Below are positions 44,710 to 54,063 of a stretch of DNA of 64,000 nt, piece by piece. The position numbers and the translations under genes were made by a program. The notes under the pieces were generated by a model. The model did no database searches, was not told the DNA's origin, and saw nothing but the letters and a program-made list of their open reading frames with translations. Numbering within the stretch: position 1 is the stretch's first letter; every line of letters starts with the position of its first letter. This DNA is from Gnetum montanum (Eukaryota; Streptophyta; Gnetopsida; Gnetales; Gnetaceae): positions 144,313 to 208,312 of the forward strand of contig MNCI01018063.1 of NCBI GenBank assembly GCA_015680685.1, in the 5' to 3' direction.

Positions 44710-46060
44710 TGACCAAGCAGTAAAGAGGAGTAATCTTGCTCATTAATAGCATTAGTAAAGAGGAGTTCATTAGGAAATTAATCTAATAGTGGGCTCTTCT
44801 CCTCCTTGCTATCCCATCATAATTGAGACAAGTGGTTAGCTATCACATTCTCAATTTCCTCTTAGTTAACCATTGTTAGATTAAACTCATGTAGGATCAC
44901 CAGCCATTGTATGACATGGGAACTTACCATTTGCTTATTCGTATCGCCAAGAACACAGTTCTTAAAATTCTCCAATGCATACACCACTGCCATAAGCTCC
45001 TTTTTGATGGTGGTGTAGTTGAGTTGTGCATCCATAGTGCTCCTACTTGGAACGTTTCTGATAATGCATCTATGTAAGCATAGTTTCCAAAGCATAGTTT
45101 AATGCATCCATCATGATATAGAATGGTCTGGACTAGTCTAGTGCTCGTAGAATGGGAGTTTCTACAAGCTTCTACTTGAGTTGCTAGAATGCATGCTCAC
45201 ATTTGTTGGTTGAGATGAATGGTGCATCTTTCTTTATAAGCTTCACTAATGACTTGGTAATCTTTGAGAAGTTCTCAATGAATTTCCTTTAGTAATGAGT
45301 GTGTCTAAGGAATGACCTCACATCTTTGATAGTCTATGGTTATTCCTTGGATGACCCTTATTTTTTCTAGGTATACCTCGATCCCTTTTGTTGAAATTTG
45401 ATGTCCTAAGAAAATTCCCTCTTGGACCATCAGATGGCTCTTTTGCTAATTGAGCCTCAAGTTGGTTTCTACACATCACTGAAGAACTTTTTTAAGGTGG
45501 TCCAAGGCTTGCTCAAAGGTAGCTCTATAGGTAGAGAAGTCATCCATGAAGACATCTACCCCACTACCAATTTGTTATTGGAAGATGTTGAGGACCAATC
45601 ATTGGAATGTGGCTAGAGCATTGCATAGGAAAAATGACTTCTTTCTGTATGCAAAAGTTCCCTAGGAACTTGTGAATGTTATCTTGGTCTAGTCCTTTAG
45701 TGCAATCTGAATTTTGTTATAGCCACTATAACTATCAAAAAATTTGTAGTAGTAATGCTTTGTGATCATATCCAACACTTGATACACAAATGGAAAGGGA
45801 AAGTAATCTTTATAAGTAGGTATGTTCAATAGCTTAATGCTTATATAGATCCTCCACTTTCCTCCTTTCTTTGGCACTATAACAAGTGGGCTAACTCACT
45901 CACTATTTATAATGGGATAAATGAACCCAACCTTGAGGAGTTGGTTAATTTCCTCCTTGAAAATTTGCTTAAGCTTTGGATTCAAGCATCTTTGTGGTTA
46001 CCTTTTTGGTTTAATGGAGAAGTCTATATATATTCTATGTTGCTGTATCTTTAAAATTAA
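44710..46060 (-). pseudogene. Reverse transcriptase-RNase H of element C
   Basis: RT: 45,689-45,877 reads KKGGKWRIYISIKLLNIPTY, FPFPFVYQVLDMI and FDSYSGYNKIQIALKD, the fingers/palm motifs of gypsy RT. The catalytic VFMDDF is complementary to 45,536-45,553, with both Asp residues intact. RNase H: PFYIMMDALNYAL near 45,085-45,125 (first catalytic Asp kept), then NYTTIKKELMAVVYALENF, and WLVILHEFNLTMVN near 44,862-44,920. An ANHLSQL-type end follows. Several frameshifts and stops separate these blocks. In a working element this enzyme copies the RNA into DNA and might also serve pol-less relatives such as D. The present copy is dead. Confidence 0.75.
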
Positions 46061-46429
46061 TTCTAGTGAACTCATGATGTAATCAAGCAAAGGTTGGCCA
46101 TTTGTTGACAACTTCCAACAACTTCTTCGTTTGTTTAGGAGCAAGTGTGGCATTGATGATTACTAGCTTGCCATTTTTTAGAAATGCATATTTCATTTCT
46201 CCCAATAGAGCCTTTAATTTAAGGGGCTCCTACTTGAAGGTCTCATGGGTCTCCAACTCTACTAAATGGATTTCACCTTGTTCATGAGAGAGTTGGTGAT
46301 GAATCCACTTCAAGTGATCCACGCTCTTCACATAAAAGCTTGTGAGGCTCTTGGTTGGTTCTATGCACATTGTTGGGCTAGCCTCTCTTTTAGTTGTCAT
46401 CCATTGTGTGCTCTCTTATTTTGTAGCTA

Positions 46430-46960
46430 CTCTATATAGGCACCTTTGAATTTATATGATGTCCACATACTAATTGCATGCTTTAACTAATGTTCTCTTT
46501 ACAGGCCATAGTTTTTGCATGCAGTGGAACCCTATGTCATTATACACGATGCATGTAACACACTTCTTCTCAATCTTGTTAAATTTATTCTCCTTGGAAA
46601 TTTCCAAGGAAAGGTCTTTGTTCCCCACCTGTGCATCAATAGTACTTAGACATACTCTTCCCATGATGATAGGAAAGTCTTCCTTATCATTCTTCACATG
46701 GATTACTAGGAAATTGGTAGGATATGACCATCTACAAATGTTGGTCATGATGTCTTTTTTCAATTCCAAAGGAACAATGATGGATTGGTTTGCTAGCTCT
46801 AATTTGATATTACTCTTTTTCAAGGGAGGAAATTTCCAGGCTTTGTACATTTATTACAAAATCAAGTTAACTTTGGAACTTGAGTGTAAAAGAGCCTTGC
46901 ATAATTTATTTTTGCGAATCTGCAAATAAATAAAGGAACTTTGAGGATCAAATATCTTCT
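46430..46960 (-). pseudogene. Protease-like region of element C
   Basis: 46,470-46,850 reads MYKAWKFPPLKKSNIKLELA, an SYPTNFLVIHVKND segment and FPIIMGRVCLS, matching A and B. The segment upstream (KALL ... KVNLI) shows a decayed active site in which the catalytic Asp and its neighbours are replaced. Followed on the left by the connection to RT. Confidence 0.65.
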
Positions 46961-47239
46961 TGGAAAGATGGTCAACCTTAATCCAATTGATGACCACATG
47001 GGTCAACATGATAGTATGAAACTAGAAAGTGCTTTGATTTGAAGGTGGCTCAATGGAAATTTCATAGGAGTTAGTAGCAGGGTTCATAGCCATAGGCATT
47101 TGTGAGGGATTTATGGGGTTGTTGGTTCTAAATAATTATCTCTTACAAGGTTTAGAGTTAGAACCACTTAGCTGAGGAGTTGATTGTAAGTTTATGGGCC
47201 TCATGGAATTTCTTTACTATGGCTATGTAGGTATCTTAG

Positions 47240-49056
47240 CCTACATCAATGGAGTAGGTGGTAGAGAAGTTGAAGGTGGAGGCGTAGGAGTGGAAGAGTG
47301 TGGAGGAGGATAGTAGGAAAATGGAAACTTCCCCATTGGTAATGGTGCTCTATAGTATTCCAGAGGGTAATAGTGGTGTGGGAAGGAAGCATGATTGGAA
47401 GATTCACATGGAGAGATGGATTGTTGAACATAGTACCCATATGGATCAAGTTAGCGATAAGGGTAATGCTGCCTTGGAGCTGACATCCCCCATGACTATG
47501 GGTGTTACCACCATTGGTATTTCTCATGAGGTTGAGGTGGTGCTCCATTTAGATAGTAAGTTTGATGATGGAACTACTATTGATACTTTCCTTATGGATA
47601 GGGAAACCTCCTTGGTGCTCACTATTTTGCCAATTTGGGATTTAAAGCATATGCCTTAGGTTCTTGTAAGTGTGAAACAAGAGGTAACATCCATTAGGAT
47701 GTTCATATTAGCATATGTCATACCCATAATCTTTTGAGTCAAAATCTATAGCATCCTCAACTACTGCAGCTTTGGCCTTAGCTTTATAATGCTCATGTTC
47801 AACCTTGTTCTTCTTCCTTCTCTCACGAGCACTACCTCCTTGATCTCTACTCTCTTCTACAATCCTTAGAGCAGTTTGGAATTTTTTTTCTAGGTCCCAC
47901 ATTTTATCAACCTTTGCCAATATTTTAGAGATATATTTTTGGATTGGCAAGGTTTTCCTTTGCACCACTTGATCAAGTGATGCCTCCTTCTAATTGTCAG
48001 AGAAATAAACCTCCCTTTTGCAGATGGAGGGGTCTCTATTGTATTCCTTTACAATTTCCTATTTTTTTAGTTCTTTCTCTTCTTTAGCTACCTACTCAAT
48101 GAGCTTTTGGATTTGATGGATCCTTAGCTCATAAAGCCTGCCTTGGGCATAGACCCCAAGGATTGTACTCATTTTAGTTCTAAGCCCATTTATGATGTAG
48201 CCATGGCCTGGGCATTGGTGCAATAATGAGTAGTACCTATCCATAACTGCATCCAAGGACTCATGAGTGCCCTATTTTCATCCTTGGGTTTGCCTCCTTA
48301 AATTGGACACTCTGATGTACATCTAATACTTGTCATTGATCAACTTGAGTATTGTACTCCTTCACCAAATAGATTCTAGTTCTAAGGACCATTACCAAAA
48401 TTTTGCTTCTTTTATGAGTATCCTTGGTAATAGTTTGAATGTTTGCTAGTTATTCTTCACGTTCTACAAGGCACAGGCATCATGAAAGGCTTGCAAGTGA
48501 TTTTGCATATCTGAATTATATCCCCTTCAAACTTGGGGATATTATTCATATCCAACTATTTGATTCAGCTATCCTTCACATGCCTGGTTGATATCCTAAT
48601 AGCCTTTGCAATGTTCAACATATTCCTAGTTTTCAACAGGGCCTCATCATAGTCATAGAAATCTCTATAATCCCTATAATGGCCATGATGCCTATGATGA
48701 ACCATGCGGTTCCTTATTTCTTTGTGATGATCATCCCCCCATTGTTCATCTCCATGGTCTCTATTATCTCAATTGGATCTACAATCATCCCTATCCCATC
48801 ATTCATCTCCATCATGATTTTTGTTGCTTTTGTGACTTTGATTGGAGTTGGAGGAGGAAGACAATGAGGATGATGAAGGCAAAGAGAAAGGAGAACCAGC
48901 CCAAAGTAATGCCTAATACTCTCTCTTCTTTGGCCCTTGCCTTGATTACCATGTTTGTCCTTTTCTTGGTGCTTGTTATTGCTCCTTCCTTGGCTACCCC
49001 CTTTTGAGGCCCCTTGATTTTGGGATCCATTCTTCCTAAATCTAGGGTTACCCATA
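47240..49056 (-). pseudogene. Gag and Pro-rich linker of element C
   Basis: The N-terminus from the Met at 49,055 is basic and Gln/Gly/Ser-rich (RKNGSQNQGASKGGSQGRSN). Further left, near 48,540, LDMNNIPKFEG matches the Gag core of B and D. 47,708-47,968 gives KILAKVDKMWDLEKKFQTAL and a Lys/Arg-rich stretch ending near a YGYDIC motif, corresponding to B's 16,789-17,124. 47,246-47,548 lies in the His/Pro-rich linker before protease. Multiple stops and shifts. Plus-strand frames across this area are shadows. Confidence 0.6.
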
Positions 49057-49693
49057 ATGGACTAAAAATCCTAGTTAAGGGCCTCCTCATCAAAAAGAAG
49101 AGGAGACTCTATCTAATGGTAGGCACCTAAAAAGAAGTCCTTGCCTTCTTTGTGTGTGTCCAAGAATAAGTGGTTAGGGAATTGTTTGCCTTTTGAGGCC
49201 TCATATTTCACTTTCATTTGTCGATCTTTCTTTCTTTGTGCTTCTGTGGAATGATAATCCTAATAAGTATGATCATAAAATTTGTATTCTACATTGAGTC
49301 CTATGATGCCGAACTTGATGAAATTGTTTAATATCATTGTAGGAACAGATCAGTTGGGAGGAAACACGATGTTACCTTCCATGTTCCTCCATCACAGCTA
49401 CTCAACCTGGTGTAGGATGAAGATGAAATCTAGAGTGTAGGCATCTAGATGAGTGTAGAACACCTTAAATTATTAAGGCACAGGCATCTTGTGGCCTTCT
49501 TATCTTTGATTAGATTTCCCTATGAATAGTGGGGAGATTCTTTCTTGCAAGAAGAAGGCATATTAGTGATTGAGAAAAATAGTGTGCATTTGTTATTTTT
49601 ATTTATCTTAATGGTGTTAGTGTTAAGTTTATTTTACAATGTTTGTGAATGGTTTCACTATCTTTACTAAGTAGCATACTTAGCTAACTAAAA

Positions 49694-49711
49694 TCCCTAG
49701 AAACGATGCCA
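49694..49711 (-). promoter_or_regulatory. Primer binding site of element C (tRNA-Asp-like, decayed)
   Basis: On the minus strand, after the LTR end ACTCATCA, the sequence is TTGGCATCGTTTCTAGGG. It aligns with D's TTGGCGCCATTGCCAGGG at the same spacing. Confidence 0.6.
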
Positions 49712-49712
49712 A

Positions 49713-50523
49713 TGATGAGTGATGAGTAGTCCCTATGCCTAGCCATACAAACCACAAGTGTTGCACTAGTGATTCAATCAAATTCCATGGACTTTAGCTC
49801 TCCAAATTCATAATAGTAAAGGTAGTAATATAAGGGTGTGGTCTTTATCTTCTTATCTTCACTTGTACAGGTGCAAGTATATGGTTAAGTGCAAGCTAAG
49901 GGATATGATTTTTATATCTTATTTTAACTATCCTAAGTGTGGAATAAAGTAATTGATTTGGAACTAATCTAAGTAACTATCTTATTCCTTAGTCTATTTC
50001 CTAACATAAGTATTCGGGCCCACCTTCCATACACATCCTAAACTTGTTATGATGCTATTGGGTTACCATGTGTTAGGCTACTAGGTGTACCAAGTGATAA
50101 CACTGTTGGGATTACCAAGTGCTAACAGTGTGCTCAAGGTGGTCATACTTATGTGTATTAATTATGCATATAAATTAATTAAGAAAATGAATGTAAAGTG
50201 CATGAATAATAAAGTGCATGAAAGTAAACATTATCTATTGTAAGTGCTGCAAGGAGTTTGATGAATCTTGTCTTTATTACCATCGCATCAAGGTGTTTAG
50301 GTACATCAATGCTTGATTAAGGATCTATACAATCCTTGAAGTCCTACTAAGGTCACTTAGAAAATATTCTAACTCTTATGGGAGCAAACTATAAGAACTT
50401 CACTATGCTGCTGACTCAATGATGTCATAAATGTAGTGGGTACATGCATTTATATAGGTAGAGACAAGCACAATGTTGATGCATCAACCCATGTGTCAAT
50501 GTAGCCAAATTTATGCTTCATCA
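49713..50523 (-). repeat. 5' LTR of element C
   Basis: 811 bp, left tip TGATGAGT, right tip CTTCATCA. Differences from the 3' LTR are numerous, consistent with an old insertion. Confidence 0.82.
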
Positions 50524-50599
50524 TGTACAAATCATCTTGTTTAACAAGAGCTACATTAACAACATAATATCATATATCTATCAATGGTATTGAACTTTT

Positions 50600-50617
50600 G
50601 ACCTTGATCTGATACCA
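50600..50617 (-). promoter_or_regulatory. Primer binding site of element H (initiator Met tRNA type)
   Basis: On the minus strand TGGTATCAGATCAAGGTC begins two bases after the LTR end. TGGTATCAGAGC is the classic copia site. This identifies H as copia-type and fixes its orientation. Confidence 0.75.
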
Positions 50618-50619
50618 CT

Positions 50620-51050
50620 TGTTAGAAAAGCTAGGGTTAAGAAATCAGGAGCAAATATTAGCATAGCAAAGTAGAAAAATTAATCACACATATGATGCTA
50701 TTATGAAAAAAATAATAGAATAGAAAGTAACTCCTAAGCCTTTGCCAAACTAGGGAAAATAATTCATCACAATAAATATGTGGTTGTTTGCATAATAAGT
50801 AGGCCATTTCTAAATCAATTTATAGATGTCTCATGGTTTCCCCAACTCTGGTTCAACTTTTCTAAAGCTTTTCTAAAGTAAAATTGAGATTTGATTTAGA
50901 CCTTCCAAAACTTTCTTGGATCTTTCTAAAGTCATCCTAAGATATTTAATAATTGCCAATATTTAGCAATCCACTTTCTATGAATATTCTAGCTTTTCCT
51001 AATATATAATATTTAATAAAAGTATCATGCAACATTGTTAATTCCTAACA
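50620..51050 (-). repeat. 5' LTR of element H
   Basis: 431 bp, TGTTAG ... CCTAACA, a diverged direct repeat of 40,239-40,671. Shared words include GTTAAGAAATCAGGAG, CCAAACTTTCTTGGAT-like and CAATCCACTTTCTATG. Confidence 0.8.
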
Positions 51051-51952
51051 ATTAGCTTGTACTTGAAAATTGTAACTTCATGCAATTTCAATGCCCCATG
51101 ATGGAATAGAATTTTGTAGTTTGTGTTTGAATATTAGTAGAAACTCCCTCAGGCTTTGCTTATGGTGCACTTGTGATACTTGAGTAATTTTAACAACTAT
51201 ATGCATGTATTTAATTATTTATGATGTCCATCTTAAGCCTTTCTTAGTCCTGGATACATGTCTTTGTATACACAATGCCTCCTCCAAAGTAGATTACTAG
51301 GGTTTTCAAATAAAGTAGAACCTGGTAGTGATGTTGCGGCAATCAAGGTTAAAACTTAGCCCTTTGATAATCCTTTACAAGGGTTTGAAACCATTGTAGA
51401 AATACAATGAAAAAATTTCCTTCAATTAAAATATAATTTAAAATACCTTTTTTATGATAAGGATAAACCATTTAAAATATTTTTCAAAGTTTTAAAATAA
51501 TGCTAACTTTTATAAAAAATTGAAAAATTTCTTTTTGGTTTCTTACATGAAGAAAAAATAAATTATGAACAAGCATGTCCGTTCATATAAACTATGAAAA
51601 TTCGTTAAAATGAAAAAGGCTTCATCAAATGAATAATAAATTTTTAAGAGCAAGAGACAAGACCTTCATAGCTAACAACACTTATATTTTATATAGAATA
51701 ATTAAATGTAAATTATAATGCATCATAATTTTTATTTAAAATAGGAGCTACTCCCAACTCTTCCTTTAATGTATGTATTATGAAGTTTATCTCTTATGGT
51801 AGCATTCAATATTGATCTATGCATTTTCATTTTTCCATGCTAATTTGTTATTCGTGCCTATTTTGTTCTTATGATCAGTTAAAAACAAATAATTAAATTA
51901 TATTGCTTTGGCACTATGCTAGAAGGTATACTAAATAAATAAATATTATCTT
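51051..51952. other. AT-rich spacer, nothing recognised
   Basis: No frame of useful length and no family motif on either strand. The start (ATTAG) is the right copy of element H's target duplication. Confidence 0.5.
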
Positions 51953-52100
51953 AACAATGAGGTTTTAGCCTAGCGGTAAGACTCTTGATTTGAAAGCTTA
52001 AGGTTATGGAATGTATTCTAGTGGGCAATACTCAATTATAAAGTTCTAATTATACCATATATCTTGGGTTGTACCTCTATTATAATTATTTCAAGTTTTC
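51953..52100 (+). repeat. tRNA-derived SINE-like segment, copy 3
   Basis: TTAACAATGAGGTTTTAGCC, then TAGCGGTAAG (box A), then AAGGTTATGGAATGTATTC (box B position), GTGGGCAATACTCAATTATA and AAGTTCTAATTA. It matches the copies at 28,141 and 28,477 over head and body. Confidence 0.45.
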
Positions 52101-52139
52101 AATACCTACCACCGTGTCCCCTCCTCCTTCCTCAAATAA

Positions 52140-53178
52140 ATATTGTTTTCTCATGAGAATTTGAACTTGGATACTTCTCTTCACTTGAATCCTTAAGCTT
52201 GGATTTGAACTATAGACTTTCAACTTCATTTCGTAATGTTTTCATGGCTTCATTCTTTACAAAACAAATATCCTTTCATGACATTTCTTGATTATTCTTC
52301 TCTTTCTAATGTAGATATAGCCTCCACTATCTTTGAATTTTGGAGAGTAACTCATGATTTTTTTTCTAAACTTGTATCCACATCATGGACTATTAATGGT
52401 TATAAATTGGAAGGTATCAAACTACATACTAAAACCAACATTAATGATAAATAATCTAGAATAGCCAAGAAAAACGTTAGAAAGGAACTTGGAATGGAAG
52501 ATGATCTTATTTTGCAAAAGATAAATCTTTTAGAGTTTTAAATAATTTTTGATATTTTAAAAGATAAATCTTCAAAATTTTCACAATTTTATTGAAAAAA
52601 TGCTTGATGGGCTTAGCATCCACCTATCCACAAAAGTTTATAAGGGCACTTAGGAATAATAATGGTATAATGATGGGGAAAAATCATTTCAAAAATGAAA
52701 TATTAAAGATACAGATTTAATTTGAGCTTAAAGGATATGAAAACAAGAATCCAATAGAAGGCATTAAAGTAGATGTGGGAACAACTATGTGGAAAAAATA
52801 ATTTTATTTACACTAGATCTAAGAAGGATCCTTAACAAAAACACCTACTTATTTATTTGCTACTATTTTTAGACAAAGTGAGGAGGTAATCAAACATACT
52901 CCTAGAATATCACAATCTATTAATTAAAATAAAGAGATGGATTAATCTTCAAAAAAGAATAAGACATCTAAAGATTTTGTATTCATGTAGTAGAAGAAGA
53001 TAAAGAGCATATCTTTCTAAATTTTCCTATCTTTAATACTCTTAGAGTTAAATATAGAATTCAAGCAACAACTTTGACACATTTGTTTGAGGTGGAGATG
53101 TTAATCATAGATTGAAAAATTATATGAGATCGTAAAATTGGGCATTGTTGGCCAAAATCATATCAGAAAAATCATTGT
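52140..53178 (+). pseudogene. Possible L1 LINE 3' remnant
   Basis: AT-rich DNA with short plus frames, for example 52,236-52,454. Near 53,000-53,090 EHIFLNFPIF and a VKYRIQA segment resemble the end of an RT zinc-binding domain (usually EHxFxxC ... ). It is interrupted by LINE-A. Weak. Confidence 0.3.
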
Positions 53179-53195
53179 AAATCACAATGTAAATC
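53179..53195. repeat. Target site duplication of LINE-A, left copy (17 bp)
   Basis: AAATCACAATGTAAATC, identical to 57,691-57,707. The leading As merge with the poly-A tail on the right side, so the true length may be 14-17 bp. Confidence 0.88.
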
Positions 53196-53205
53196 ATTGT
53201 TGTTC

Positions 53206-54063
53206 CTGCGGTCACTGGCGGATCTGCTGGGCGACTTCATTAAATTTGACCACTCCACAGCCGTCTCCGATAACCTGAAGTTCGCAAGGTTCTGCGTCTG
53301 GCGACCTCTCCTCACGTAGGAGCCAGTCAAGGAGCTGGTCCTCATCACAGACCTCGGGGAGGAGCGGGTCCAAGTTCTGTTCGAGAACCAGTCGGGGGCG
53401 CAGGCCAAGCACCCTCGGTCGGGGAGAGGTCAGGGCCATTCTGCAGGGTACAAGGCTCAGCCCGATGACGGATGGTATGTCGTCGGTAAGAAAGGTCGCG
53501 TGGCCAGCAAGAAAGTGCCGGCACCCACTGGGGGGGCGCGACAGTAGGAGGAGGGCGATGCCTTGAAGGGAACTGCCGCCAAGGCGGCGTCACGCGGGGG
53601 ACCAGAACCAGTGGAGCCAATACCGCAGGGCACTCACCATGTGGAGCCGTCGGGAATGGGGCAGGGCACCGTGGTCACTGCGGTAAGCAAGTTGTATATC
53701 TCTGCGCTGGTGGGGTCTAGTGGAAAATAGCGGTCCGCCTCCCTGGCAGGGGCAGAGCCGCGACAAGGCCCTCACGGATCGCCCTGCACCCCTAGGTCGG
53801 GGGGGACGGACCCGTCTCAAGGATGTTTGTCCCCGCCCCCAGTCTCAGACTGGATTAACACCAGTTGGGGTTCGGTACAGCCCAGCTCCCCTCCCAAAGA
53901 GGCGCTGAGCCAACGCACACCAGGAATGACAGTCTCCCTTCCTGCGGCGAAAATCGGAAGACCGGACAGCCACACCCGCCGACAGAAGGCCACACAGCTT
54001 TTCGTGGATCTAGGAGTGCAGCCCACGCTCCAGGGGGTGTACCAACGTTCCCTGTATCCATGA
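53206..54063 (+). pseudogene. LINE-A ORF1, C-terminal two-thirds
   Basis: One frame of 286 codons, with TAG codons near 53,318, 53,546 and 53,728 and no frameshift. It opens LRSLADLLGDFIKFDHSTA, which is the end of the DUF4283 region seen complete in LINE-B (63,120-63,080). A Gly/Pro/Gln-rich, Lys-containing tail follows. The stop TGA (54,061-54,063) overlaps the start of ORF2. In this class ORF1 binds the element RNA. No Cys-His knuckle is visible. Confidence 0.75.

Larger units (their letters stand above)
41538..50523 (-). mobile_element. Element C: Athila-like Ty3/gypsy element with RT, nested in element H
   Basis: LTRs at 41,538-42,362 and 49,713-50,523 have family tips (TAATGAGT or TGATGAGT at the left, ATTCATCA or CTTCATCA at the right). 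Flanks are TGCAC (41,533-41,537) and TGTAC (50,524-50,528), a target duplication with one transition. Right to left it reads primer site, Gag, Pro-rich linker, protease, RT-RNase H, a non-coding stretch, and a decayed relative of element D's ORF2. Integrase is not recognisable. Length is about 8,986 bp. It is the only element in the window of this family that still shows RT. Confidence 0.85.
40239..51050 (-). mobile_element. Element H: short copia-type LTR element, split by element C
   Basis: Direct repeats 40,239-40,671 and 50,620-51,050 begin (T/C)GTTAG and end CCTAACA. They are flanked by ATCAG (40,234-40,238) and ATTAG (51,051-51,055), a target duplication with one C/T difference. An iMet-type primer site adjoins the right-hand LTR, so orientation is minus. 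Removing the nested element C leaves about 1.8 kb with fewer than 1 kb of interior, without recognisable coding sequence. It is a small non-autonomous element. Confidence 0.8.
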
